IMG/VR virus record: IMGVR_UViG_3300046697_000138
Location: 1 to 37,437 of that record
DNA length: 37,437 nucleotides
Source of the DNA: a virus
Strand: one strand, 5' to 3'
Both the position numbers and the translations under genes were made by a program. Within the stretch, counting starts at the first letter, position 1, and each line of letters starts with the position of its first letter. Shown in pieces: positions 6,815 through 13,558 of this stretch. The notes below the pieces were generated by a model. It had not been told where the DNA came from. It was given only the letters and a program-made list of their open reading frames with translations, and ran no database searches.

Positions 6815-7713
6815 ATTTTTATACCGGCCCTTTCGAGCAATATTTTCATGGATTCTGGTTCGTGATTTGTCGAGCGCTGTTCCCCGGCGCGTGAATGATT
6901 AATTTCCATTTCGCGGCGCTTTTCAATCACACCAGCAATCCGCTCTTTCTCTTTTTGTTCCTGCCGTACCCTTGCCGCCTCTTCAGGGGTTTGCCTGGCC
7001 TCCCAGGTGCGAATACTTGCCTGCCAGTTTTTCATGGCCGCCTTGGCCGTCCCGACTCGCCAGCCATTTGTTTCGTAATGGTCGAAAAAGCTCTGAGGAT
7101 TGATTAAGTTCCGGCGCGCTTTGCAATAATCTTGCACCCATTCCAGGAGGGGGGGAATAATTTTCGCTTGTGATATAGGGGCGGTCCCCGCCTTTTCCTC
7201 CGGTTCCGATCCGGTTCCGGTGGGCGCACTGCAGGGACCGCCTTTTTCAATGGGGTTAAAATCCTTTTCAGACTCTAAGGCATCCGCGCTATGTGTAGGT
7301 GTTATTATTTCTTTCTTACCTTCTTTAACTTCTTGTATGTTGTTAGTTGCTTGTTGGTTGCCTGTTAGTTGTTTGTTAGTTAGCTTGTTGATTACACTTT
7401 CTACTATTTGGTATTTATCGTAATTACATATAGTTATGATACTAAATTTGTTTGTTGATCTGCGTGTTATTTCTTTTGTAGTGATTAACTTACGGAGACA
7501 AGTACGTAGAGATTGCACGGAAATACCAGTATTTTCAGAAAGACTTTCAAGACCTGTAATCAGTTCTCCGCGATTAATGTCGATTCCGTGATATTTTAAA
7601 GGGTGATATTGAGCTAAAAGAAGTAGTCTGATAAAAAGGGCGGTGGTAAGCGGATCGTTTGCCCACTCCCAGTCGAGCATTTTTCGGTGTAGTTTGATGT
7701 AGCCTTCGGCCAT
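6811..7713 (-). CDS. Replisome organiser-like replication initiation protein
   Basis: From M at 7713 the protein begins MAEGYIKLHRKMLDWEWAND, the signature start of the phage replisome-organiser N-terminal domain. A winged-helix region follows (RGELITGLESLSENTGISVQSLRTCLRKLITTKEITRRSTNKFSIITICNYDKYQ, about residues 50-105), then a linker and a C-terminal domain (WVQDYCKARRNLINPQSFFDHYETNGW) like DnaD/GP-O proteins that recruit the host helicase. The frame stays open upstream; an ATG at 7848 overlaps a short upstream frame as ATGA and would add 45 residues, and a TTG at 7878 is also possible. I chose 7713 because family members start within a few residues of GYIKLHR, though its ribosome site is weak. 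Confidence 0.75.
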   Translation of the reverse strand: MAEGYIKLHRKMLDWEWANDPLTTALFIRLLLLAQYHPLKYHGIDINRGELITGLESLSENTGISVQSLRTCLRKLITTKEITRRSTNKFSIITICNYDKYQIVESVINKLTNKQLTGNQQATNNIQEVKEGKKEIITPTHSADALESEKDFNPIEKGGPCSAPTGTGSEPEEKAGTAPISQAKIIPPLLEWVQDYCKARRNLINPQSFFDHYETNGWRVGTAKAAMKNWQASIRTWEARQTPEEAARVRQEQKEKERIAGVIEKRREMEINHSRAGEQRSTNHEPESMKILLERAGIKI

Positions 7714-7873
7714 TCGGAGAGTCCAGAATAGCGCCAGTGCGCCGGGCGAGTCTTGTGAAAACTCCCGGCGCGACCGAACGTAGTCCGGCCTTTTACTGGC
7801 TGTTAGATATTGGTGTTTTTTGAGATCACAAGACTCATAGGTAATCATAAATATAATTCCGGGAAAAAGTGAA

Positions 7874-7895
7874 TGCAACCTTTTTTTTTCATCGT
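7874..7895 (-). repeat. 22-bp A-rich repeat, copy A
   Basis: On the minus strand: ACGATG, nine A, then GGTTGCA. It matches 8167-8188 with one substitution. Here it sits just upstream of the replisome-organiser frame; its ATG opens a 15-codon frame ending in ATGA at the alternative start 7848. Confidence 0.7.
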
Positions 7896-7904
7896 TCTAA
7901 TCCG

Positions 7905-8342
7905 TTACAAGTGCCTGCGGATTATCTCGTCGATTTCGATCGATATTTCCCGTAGTTTGCGACTCAGGGCATAACAGCCATCTCTCCCCAACTGAGTGCT
8001 TACCCCGATGAGGTGATCACGTGCTTGCCGCAGGTTTTTGCCTGCAAGAGTAATCGTCGCGGATGGATCGGTATTGTATGGTTCTCTTTTATTACCCCTT
8101 TCGGTTCGTCGGTTTTCGGTTGATAATTGCTCTGTCCGTTGCATAATTTTCTCCTTTAGGTTAGGGTGCAACCTTTTTTTTCCATCGTTTGCTTCGTATC
8201 GTTCCTTCAATTCCCGGAACTCCGCGCAAGCCGGTTGATCGTAACTTCCTTGACACGTCGCAACAAGCGGACACCTTATGCATAACCTTATGCATATTTC
8301 CCGGTATGCCATTTGCGGGCGCTCGTTTACTGGGTTGGTCAT
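7905..8342 (-). CDS. Cys-rich helical hypothetical protein (145 aa)
   Basis: Starts behind AAAGGGGAA. The N-terminal 45 residues hold a cysteine cluster (CIRLCIRCPLVATCQ...PACAEF) that could bind zinc or an iron-sulphur cluster, joined by a long charged helix to a C-terminal helical domain (NLRQARDHLIGVSTQLGRDGCYALSRKLREISIEIDEIIRRHL). A strong AAAGGAG site lies inside the frame before MQRTEQ (about 8143), so a shorter C-terminal product of about 79 aa may also be made, or two genes have fused. No family is recognised. Confidence 0.6.
   Translation of the reverse strand: MTNPVNERPQMAYREICIRLCIRCPLVATCQGSYDQPACAEFRELKERYEANDGKKRLHPNLKEKIMQRTEQLSTENRRTERGNKREPYNTDPSATITLAGKNLRQARDHLIGVSTQLGRDGCYALSRKLREISIEIDEIIRRHL
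8167..8188 (-). repeat. 22-bp A-rich repeat, copy B
   Basis: On the minus strand: ACGATGG, eight A, then GGTTGCA; one substitution from copy A at 7874-7895. Here it is in frame inside the preceding gene, coding DGKKRLH, just before the internal AAAGGAG site. Confidence 0.7.
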
Positions 8343-8388
8343 GATTTATTCCCCTTTCGGTTGATAATTATTTTCCCTGTTTAAAATC

Positions 8389-8424
8389 GGCGGGGAGTGC
8401 CCGGATTAACCGCTGCTCCCCGCC
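8389..8424 (-). terminator. Intergenic hairpin, possible terminator
   Basis: A perfect 9-bp stem (GGCGGGGAG / CTCCCCGCC) with an 18-nt loop in the gap between two leftward genes. On the minus strand it is followed by GATTTTAA, a weak T-tract, so partial termination or mRNA-end protection is plausible. On the plus strand it is followed by TTT only. Confidence 0.5.
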
Positions 8425-8448
8425 TTTCGCCCCAGCCTACCGCCAGGG

Positions 8449-8694
8449 TTATTTTGGTTGATAGTGGCTCCGGCCGTCGCAGAAAAAACATGGATGTTCT
8501 GCCGGGTGCAGTGGCCGAGAGTTGCATGTGTCGCACTGTGGGTCAGGGGGGGGACCTACTTTTTCCCTCGTCGCATCCTCGATAAATCGCGCGCGGGACT
8601 TGCTGCCCCGGATTGCGTCTGCTTCGGCGATTACCGCCGGGTGCATGTGGATCAATATCGCGCGCCGGCGCTGGTCAACGGGTAATTTTTTCAT
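8449..8694 (-). CDS. Ribbon-helix-helix protein with C-terminal zinc motif (81 aa)
   Basis: The ATG at 8694 follows AAAGGAAGC and overlaps the previous stop as ATGA; longer readings run through the upstream gene. MKKLPVDQRRRAILIHMHPA then VIAEADAIRGSKSRARFIEDAT is a CopG/Arc-type strand-helix-turn-helix. The tail carries CDTC and CFFC separated by 13 residues, a likely zinc site. This would be a second small DNA-binding regulator in the leftward operon, besides the 49-aa one at 4890-5039. Confidence 0.7.
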   Translation of the reverse strand: MKKLPVDQRRRAILIHMHPAVIAEADAIRGSKSRARFIEDATREKVGPPPDPQCDTCNSRPLHPAEHPCFFCDGRSHYQPK

Positions 8695-8852
8695 GATTTT
8701 GCTTCCTTTTCTGGTGGTTTGATTGTTGCATTTTCCCGCCAAGTGGTGGGATATTTCTGGTAGATAATCCGGTATTTCAGCGCGTTCCGGATACGTTCCT
8801 GCTCGATGCGTTCGAGTTGGTTGACGATAGGACATTGCAGGCAATTTCCCAT
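8691..8852 (-). CDS. Small protein with CxxC motif (53 aa)
   Basis: Reads MGNCLQCPIVNQLERIEQER and a basic helical remainder ending PPEKEAKS. It has a good CTGGAGG ribosome site, and its stop overlaps the next gene's ATG (ATGA). The CLQC pair followed by a helix resembles half a zinc-binding site. No family is recognised. Confidence 0.6.
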   Translation of the reverse strand: MGNCLQCPIVNQLERIEQERIRNALKYRIIYQKYPTTWRENATIKPPEKEAKS

Positions 8853-8871
8853 TTACGCCTCCAGTTAATTG

Positions 8872-9465
8872 TTAAATCAATGTAACCCCGTACTCAATAA
8901 TAGCCCGATACATAAGGTCTCCCGCTACTGCCCCTGCTGCCCCTGCTACCCTTTCGGCGGTCCCTGCTGCCATTGCGGCTGCCCCTGCTACCCTTTCGGC
9001 GGTCCCTGCTGCCCTTGCGGCTGCCACTTCTGCCCCTTCGGCTGCCCCTGCGGCTGCTGCGGCTGCCCCTTCGGCGTCCCATGCGTCGTTCCCTGCTGCC
9101 CTTGCGGCGTCCCATGCGTCGTTCCCTGCTGCCCTTGCGGCGTCTCGATCTGCCTCGGAGTGTGTCACCAGGTAATTTTCTGCGGCCTCAATAGCCAAAT
9201 GTGGCCGGTTGTCTTCAGGGTAGGCCGTCTCGAAAATGTGCAGCACCTGCCTCGCGGCAAAAATCGCGTATCTCCGGCAGTCGTCCTCGTTTAGCAAGTT
9301 TGACAGCAGCCAATTGGCGTAAGGCAAAGTGGTGCTCGGATCGGGGTCGGCGAGCAGCGCCGATACGCACCCCTCCACGGTATTCGGCTGCCCGTGTGAT
9401 AAGTACCATGCCAGCCCGCTTTCGCAGGCTGATTTCTCTATGAGTAGTTCCAAGTTCAAGTGCAT
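8872..9465 (-). CDS. Imm-5-like alanine-rich protein (197 aa)
   Basis: The centre (CRRYAIFAARQVLHIFETAYPEDNRPHLAIEAAENYL, about residues 63-99) matches the conserved part of the Imm-5-like family as I remember it: an aromatic-rich helix, then P-x-D-x-RP and AIEAA. The rest is a string of Ala-rich helical repeats (AARAAGNDAWDAARAAGNDAWDA, GTAERVAGAA) built from near-identical 20-40 bp DNA segments. Immunity proteins of this group are predicted to neutralise toxins; in a phage it could act as an anti-toxin or counter-defence factor, which is inference. It has a clear GAAGGGAAA ribosome site. The antisense Cys-rich frame over the repeats is a shadow. Confidence 0.6.
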   Translation of the reverse strand: MHLNLELLIEKSACESGLAWYLSHGQPNTVEGCVSALLADPDPSTTLPYANWLLSNLLNEDDCRRYAIFAARQVLHIFETAYPEDNRPHLAIEAAENYLVTHSEADRDAARAAGNDAWDAARAAGNDAWDAEGAAAAAAGAAEGAEVAAARAAGTAERVAGAAAMAAGTAERVAGAAGAVAGDLMYRAIIEYGVTLI

Positions 9466-9487
9466 ACGTTTCCCTTCGGTTAATTGT

Positions 9488-10270
9488 TTATATTAATTCC
9501 TTTAATGATTTTGCGGCATAAAGCCCGTTGCCGTTTAATTGCCGTTGCCAAGCGCCATTGGTTGGACACCAGCGGAAGCCATGGTGTTTAAGTATAGTAC
9601 GTATTTCCGGCGAAGGCTTGCCGGGGAAAAAGAACATCACGCGGTTTAATGCCGCGTCTTCCCGGTAGGTATATTTGGCGGTTTGCTCCTCTTTTTCTTC
9701 CCTTGTGTTAATTAAGGAAAGCTCCGCAATGCGTTTTTCCATGCGGCGAATATTTGCGCTGTTATTTGTAAGCGCAAAGCCAGCAAATCCCAGGCCGCCA
9801 AAGCAGTCTGGTTCTACGATTTTCGCCGCGTGCGCTTCGTCTAAAAGTCCAGCGGCAACTATTGCGGCGATTCGTGCGGGGTTATCTTTATTCGCACGGA
9901 TCAATTTGTTAACGGAAATCATAACCGCCTGATTTTTCTTCGCCTTTTCTATTTTTTCCCGCAGTTTTGCAACTGCCGAAGGGTCATCCGAAGAAATCCC
10001 CGCGTAATCCATGCTTTGCGCGCGGCCTTCGTAGTAATCGGCTGTTTTTGCAAGCTTTGCCGATTTTTCATATTTCGAGCTTATCCTTGCCCGATAGTTC
10101 CGGTCGCGACCCTCGCTATGGTGGCCGATAAGAATCGGTTGCCCGAAGGGAATCACGCTTGCCATTTTGTGCGCAGTGTTAAATGCGCTTTCCGATCCCT
10201 CCCGGTTTTTTGCGGCGAGCGTTTCAAACCGTTCCCGCCGTGCCGCTTGTTTTAATTCGTAGGCGTTCAT
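9488..10270 (-). CDS. DUF3560 domain protein (260 aa)
   Basis: The block IPFGQPILIGHHSEGRDRNYRARISSKYEKSAKLAKTADYYEGRA (about residues 40-84) is the DUF3560 signature found in phage and plasmid proteins. The C-terminus (NRVMFFFPGKPSPEIRTILKHHGFRWCPTNGAWQRQL) is the short module common at the end of such proteins. The middle is helical and Ala/Lys-rich. The biochemical role of DUF3560 is not established; the conserved His pair suggests metal binding or catalysis. It has a strong AAGGAG site. Confidence 0.75.
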   Translation of the reverse strand: MNAYELKQAARRERFETLAAKNREGSESAFNTAHKMASVIPFGQPILIGHHSEGRDRNYRARISSKYEKSAKLAKTADYYEGRAQSMDYAGISSDDPSAVAKLREKIEKAKKNQAVMISVNKLIRANKDNPARIAAIVAAGLLDEAHAAKIVEPDCFGGLGFAGFALTNNSANIRRMEKRIAELSLINTREEKEEQTAKYTYREDAALNRVMFFFPGKPSPEIRTILKHHGFRWCPTNGAWQRQLNGNGLYAAKSLKELI

Positions 10271-10311
10271 AACATCTCCTTCTGTTGATTGTCGGTGGTA
10301 TATAGATTATA

Positions 10312-10509
10312 CTACGCTCTATCGAATCCATAATCCTCTAAGAAATTTTTCATGTCATCGACCAGCGCTTGGCGATTCGGATAATAATCTCCGGTCGCTC
10401 GCCCCTCGACCAAAAACCTCCAGCAACCGGGGTCGACCTGGTAATACTCTACCTGGGGGAGCCTGGTTTTATACCGTTTTGTAATTCCCAATGTAATTTT
10501 CCACGACAT
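10312..10509 (-). CDS. Small hypothetical protein (65 aa)
   Basis: The start at 10509 (MSWKITLGITKRYKTRLPQV) is chosen because AAGGAG lies directly before it; an in-frame ATG at 10539 lies within the duplicated leader and would add ten residues. It is a compact alpha/beta protein with RFLVEGRATGDYYPNRQALVDDMKNFLEDYGF. Family unknown. It is expressed from the same leader type as the AAA+ gene, so it may share that regulation. Confidence 0.55.
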   Translation of the reverse strand: MSWKITLGITKRYKTRLPQVEYYQVDPGCWRFLVEGRATGDYYPNRQALVDDMKNFLEDYGFDRA

Positions 10510-10520
10510 TTTTTCTCCTT

Positions 10521-10607
10521 GTTGTTTGTGTTGGTTCATAAAAAGAATGCCTTAATTGGGGCGTCCTTTATGGTTTTATTTCTTAATTGGGGCGTCCTTT
10601 AATCGTA
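10521..10607 (-). repeat. 87-bp duplicated leader, copy 1
   Basis: Matches 12479-12565 at 84 of 87 positions. Inside are two copies of a 20-bp element (10551-10570 and 10582-10601, exact, 31 bp apart) that reads TAAAGGACGCCCCAATTAAG on the minus strand. It lies just upstream of the 65-aa gene, between that gene and the VWA-like gene, so it looks like a promoter/operator or 5' leader. Confidence 0.85.
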
Positions 10608-10612
10608 GTTTT

Positions 10613-11404
10613 TCATCTTTCCGGGTGTGTGTGTTCGTTATCATTAAGCCAATTGGTTGCTGCGTATTCCCCTAAACATTTCCCTTTTTTAATGTGATAC
10701 GCTTCGGGGGGAAGATCGTCTATGTTTTCCGCAGATCCGTGTCCTTCCCTTACATTTTCTCCACAATAGCAAATCGCAGGAATTAAATAAAACCTGAAGA
10801 AAAGGGGAGATGTTGCAAAGGCAATAAGCGAAAGATTTAAAGGCTCATTTGCGGCCTTTATTGTAATGGATATTTCGCACGTATCGGTCTTATTAAATTT
10901 TTTCGAGCAAGTGTATACGATGATTTCGGTTCGGTGTCCTTGATTCTCAAGCGCATCGCACAATTTCACCGCGGCATAAGTTTTATAAAGCATATCCCTT
11001 GCATTTTTGTCCGCCGATTCGCCGAGATTAATATAAATTTGCTTTATTCCTCTTGCATTAATGCCGGTTTTTTTAATACGTTTGATAAAACAGAATTCAT
11101 TGCCTTCAATAAATCTTTCCATATCCATATCGTCTCCGTCGTCGGAAAAGATCGGCACCTTTTTAGCATTGTTGACTAGTTGCCTAAATGCCGGTAGATT
11201 CTGCGCTTGTGCTACAATCGCATCATCCCCGTATTTATGCTCTTCAATATATTCTGCTGTCGCGCCTGCGAAGCGTTTAAATGTCTCGTCATGGGTGATT
11301 TCCATATCAAGGTCAAATCTGTCTTTGTCCTTTAATCCTTTACGACTATACCACAAGGTATAAAAGTCATGAATTGAGTCAAAATTAAGTTTTATGGTTT
11401 TCAT
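10613..11404 (-). CDS. VWA-like partner of the AAA+ ATPase
   Basis: A 263-aa protein beginning at an ATG that overlaps the AAA+ stop (ATGA). Residues 120-166 (IKQIYINLGESADKNARDMLYKTYAAVKLCDALENQGHRTEIIVYT) have the strand-helix-strand layout of a von Willebrand A domain, with the metal-site position degenerate (NLGES instead of DxSxS). A later LNLSLIAFATSPLFFRFYLIPAI continues the fold. MoxR-family AAA+ proteins are typically encoded next to a VWA partner, with which they act as a chaperone-like or remodelling pair (RavA-ViaA, CbbQ-CbbO). By analogy this is the adaptor. The fold call rests on pattern and context. Confidence 0.6.
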   Translation of the reverse strand: MKTIKLNFDSIHDFYTLWYSRKGLKDKDRFDLDMEITHDETFKRFAGATAEYIEEHKYGDDAIVAQAQNLPAFRQLVNNAKKVPIFSDDGDDMDMERFIEGNEFCFIKRIKKTGINARGIKQIYINLGESADKNARDMLYKTYAAVKLCDALENQGHRTEIIVYTCSKKFNKTDTCEISITIKAANEPLNLSLIAFATSPLFFRFYLIPAICYCGENVREGHGSAENIDDLPPEAYHIKKGKCLGEYAATNWLNDNEHTHPER

Positions 11405-12462
11405 GAGAGAAGTTCCTTTTCTTCAGCTGTCCAGTCCTGGGTAATTGCCGCTTTCCAATTGCCGCCATAAGCGTGGATTTTTGCCGCTGCGATTATGGCG
11501 CGTGTGGACGCAATCCGCCTTAAGTTGTGCGCCTGAATTGTTTCTCGCATTTTCCAAACATAGCGGCAAATTTCTTTATTGTAGTTGCAGCCCTCGTATT
11601 TTGTCGAATAATCTACCTGAATACGTCCTCCGCAAAAACGATCCAGCGTTGCAGCGTCCAGTTGGTTATTACCAATGTATAGCCGATCCGCTCCGGTTCC
11701 CAGCGTGTTTGAAGTTGCGATAATGATGCATTTTCTTTCAATTGCGCCGTGGGAAGTTTGCACAATTTTATTAGCAAGTAGGCTATTCGCGACCGCGGCT
11801 ACTGAAGGGTCGAGCATCGTGATTTCATCAAGGACAATTATTCCTGCCAGTCCGATTGCTGCGGAAACTGGTGACGGTTCAACTGTAGGAATTACGCGGC
11901 CCGTAAAATCACGGGCAGAAGTTCCGGCGCTGCACGAAAGAATTGTTATGGGTAGATTGCATATTTTCGCGGTTTCCATACATGACCAGGTTTTTCCGCA
12001 TCCCGCTGGCCCTGAAAGCCAAATATTTTCAATCCCGCATTTAATCAATTTAACGATTGCCGATACAGTTTCGTCATCGTGATTTTCTGCCGCTCCGTTG
12101 GCTGCTGTTGCTGCCTCGCGCGGTGTTTCTGGAGCTGGCAGGTCTTCCGGGGTTGCCGGTTCCGGCTGCGCTGGTTCCGGCTGCGCTGGTCTCTCTGTTC
12201 TCTCTGGTTTCCGTCCGCCGGTCCACTTTTTTTTCAGCCAGGCCTTATGCAAGCTGTCGCCGGTCCAGTCCGGGAAAAACTGCCGGACAAGTTTTATTAT
12301 TGTTGTTTTATCCTCTTCGGATTGTGATTTGCTCCAGTTGAAAAGCACGCTTATTAAGGGGCTGGCTTCCTGTACTGTTGGCGGGGGAATCTGTTCAGGC
12401 TCCCAAAATTTCAAGCCCGTGAAACGATATAAAATGCTCATCTGATTCGGTGTCGCCTGCAT
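11401..12462 (-). CDS. MoxR/AAA_5-like AAA+ ATPase
   Basis: A 353-aa protein. Residues 1-80 are a helical N-domain, 85-125 a Pro/Glu/Ala linker, then the AAA+ core: Walker A GPAGCGKT (151-158), a SAGTSARDFTGRV loop, Walker B IIVLDEI (208-214), sensor 1 IIATSN (247-252) and the DAATLDRFCGGRIQVDY segment typical of AAA_5/CbbQ proteins. ATP hydrolysis probably remodels a protein target together with the VWA-like protein translated from the overlapping next gene. GGGAG precedes the ATG, and the 87-bp duplicated leader lies directly upstream, suggesting co-regulation with 10312-10509. Confidence 0.8.
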   Translation of the reverse strand: MQATPNQMSILYRFTGLKFWEPEQIPPPTVQEASPLISVLFNWSKSQSEEDKTTIIKLVRQFFPDWTGDSLHKAWLKKKWTGGRKPERTERPAQPEPAQPEPATPEDLPAPETPREAATAANGAAENHDDETVSAIVKLIKCGIENIWLSGPAGCGKTWSCMETAKICNLPITILSCSAGTSARDFTGRVIPTVEPSPVSAAIGLAGIIVLDEITMLDPSVAAVANSLLANKIVQTSHGAIERKCIIIATSNTLGTGADRLYIGNNQLDAATLDRFCGGRIQVDYSTKYEGCNYNKEICRYVWKMRETIQAHNLRRIASTRAIIAAAKIHAYGGNWKAAITQDWTAEEKELLS

Positions 12463-12478
12463 GATCTTTTTACTCCCT

Positions 12479-12565
12479 GTTGTTTGTGTTGGTTCATAAA
12501 AAGAATGCTTAAGTTGGGGCGTCCTTTATGGTTTTATTTCTTAATTGGGGCGTCCTTTAATCGTA
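12479..12565 (-). repeat. 87-bp duplicated leader, copy 2
   Basis: The second copy of the element at 10521-10607, three substitutions apart. It also holds the 20-bp motif twice, the promoter-proximal one slightly degenerate. It sits immediately before the ribosome site of the AAA+ gene. Confidence 0.85.
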
Positions 12566-12616
12566 ATAGTTATAACGGGCGCAAGCGTTGTTAGTTACTG
12601 CTTTGGCTCTCTTCAT
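12557..12616 (-). CDS. Possible 19-aa peptide
   Basis: Reads MKRAKAVTNNACARYNYYD. Its ATG overlaps the stop of the degraded secreted-protein frame (ATGA) and is preceded by the recurrent CAACAGGGAGATGGATC leader used by two other genes nearby. The start resembles that of the 62-aa protein at 13923-14111 (MTRARAIRRA), so it may be a truncated relative. Coding is uncertain. Confidence 0.3.
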   Translation of the reverse strand: MKRAKAVTNNACARYNYYD

Positions 12617-13072
12617 GATCCATCTCCCTGTTGTTGATTGTTGTTGAGGTATTCGCTGCCGAGCCGCTTGACCTCCTGGCCCTTGAGATTGAATATCCCG
12701 AGGCTGATGTGAAAGCTCTCCGGGAGCGCCATCTCGATTTTTACCTGGTTGCCGATAATAACCTCGTCAAACTGAGGAATAAGAAGCGGATCGGTTTTTA
12801 TGTTTCTTGGGTCTTTTACTCCGGTGAGCGGGGTTACGACCGGCGGCCCGCGCCTGGACAAACAGCGACGCCGCGTTAACCGAGGTTAAACGGATCAGGA
12901 CCGGGAAATTCTTCTGGGTGGTCGAAATATTCGCCCCGGTTGCCGAAGTATTGAGGATAATGCTGGTACTATATTTCCATGTCGTCAGCGTGTCCTGGGC
13001 ATTCAGTGAAAAAGTGATGCCGAGCATCGCCGCCATTCCGGCTAATGCCGGACCTATTTTTTTGTAATGCAT
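12613..13072 (-). pseudogene. Frameshifted, internally deleted secreted protein (DUF2341-like)
   Basis: From the ATG at 13070-13072, behind AAAGGAGGAGT, a signal peptide (MHYKKIGPALAGMAAMLGIT then FSLNAQ) leads into TLTTWKYSTSIILNTSATG and NFPVLIRLTSVNA, the start of DUF2341-type domains of exported proteins. The frame then turns into unlikely basic sequence and stops at 12767. A second frame, overlapping from 12861, ends with NQVKIEMALPESFHISLGIF then NLKGQEVKRL, like the C-terminal sorting or beta-sandwich tails of large secreted proteins. So two ends of a long host-like protein are joined with the middle lost and a frameshift. It is probably a decayed cargo gene of host origin; I associate this style with Fibrobacterota-like bacteria. 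Confidence 0.55.
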
Positions 13073-13202
13073 ACTCCTCCTTTATTAGTGTTGGTTGCCG
13101 TTTGCAGGTGAAAAATTACCGTTGTTTTGACCTGTTAATGAAGCACTTTCGATAGTTCCACCTCCCCAAGTCAAAAAAAAGGCTAGTGCTCATTGGTGAT
13201 GT

Positions 13203-13268
13203 TTGGTCTCTTCAGTCCCGGCGCTACCGGGAGACCGGGCGCGAGCCCGGTTTCGACCTGTGTTTACG
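13203..13268 (-). repeat. Double-hairpin element, copy 1
   Basis: A 66-bp unit, one mismatch from copy 2. It forms two adjacent perfect stems: ACCGGGC/GCCCGGT with a 4-nt loop (13234-13251) and TCCCGG/CCGGGA with a 5-nt loop (13216-13232). It covers the stop codon region of the 64-aa gene upstream on this strand and continues downstream. There is no T-tract, so it is more likely an mRNA-stabilising or REP-like element than a terminator. Confidence 0.75.
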
Positions 13269-13458
13269 GTCGCCTCGGATTCAAATTATTATCACCTCGT
13301 GCGGCATCCCATGCCGCGCCCGCGGAATTGAAATCGCCGATTAAATCGCAGTCGGCGATGTCCCAATCGTCGGGCAATCCAGCAATATCGCCCGAGGTTA
13401 GAACATCGCGATAACTGTCGCGATTCCACGATTTTGGACTCAAATAATACGTTTTCAT
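13264..13458 (-). CDS. Small acidic protein, tandem paralogue 1 (64 aa)
   Basis: Reads MKTYYLSPKSWNRDSYRDVL then LTSGDIAGLPDDWD and GDFNSAGAAWDAAR. It is clearly homologous to the gene at 13559-13765, sharing YYLSPKSWN, RDVLT, LP-DW and GDFNSAGAAWDAAR; the last block is nearly identical at DNA level too, showing recent duplication. It has the recurrent CAGGGAGATGG leader. Function is unknown. Confidence 0.7.
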   Translation of the reverse strand: MKTYYLSPKSWNRDSYRDVLTSGDIAGLPDDWDIADCDLIGDFNSAGAAWDAARGDNNLNPRRP

Positions 13459-13484
13459 GATCCATCTCCCTGTTATTGGTGGTG

Positions 13485-13550
13485 TTGGTCTCTTCAGTCC
13501 CGGCGCTACCGGGAGACCGGGCGCGAGCCCGGTTTCGACCTCTGTTTACG
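13485..13550 (-). repeat. Double-hairpin element, copy 2
   Basis: 65 of 66 positions identical to copy 1 with both stems intact. It lies 9 bp past the stop of the second tandem paralogue and upstream of the first, so it was probably duplicated together with the gene. A further near-perfect hairpin (CGGCCGGA/TCCGGTCG, one G-T pair) encloses that gene's stop codon. Confidence 0.75.
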
Positions 13551-13558
13551 ACCGGAGA

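Noticed and set aside
8869-9294. Plus-strand Cys/Pro-rich frame
   Set aside because: Antisense shadow of the Ala-rich repeats of the Imm-5-like gene; no ribosome site and direction opposite to the operon.
13073-13200. Possible terminator with an eight-base T-run
   Set aside because: No stable stem directly precedes the T-run on the minus strand; the region reads better as a coding remnant.
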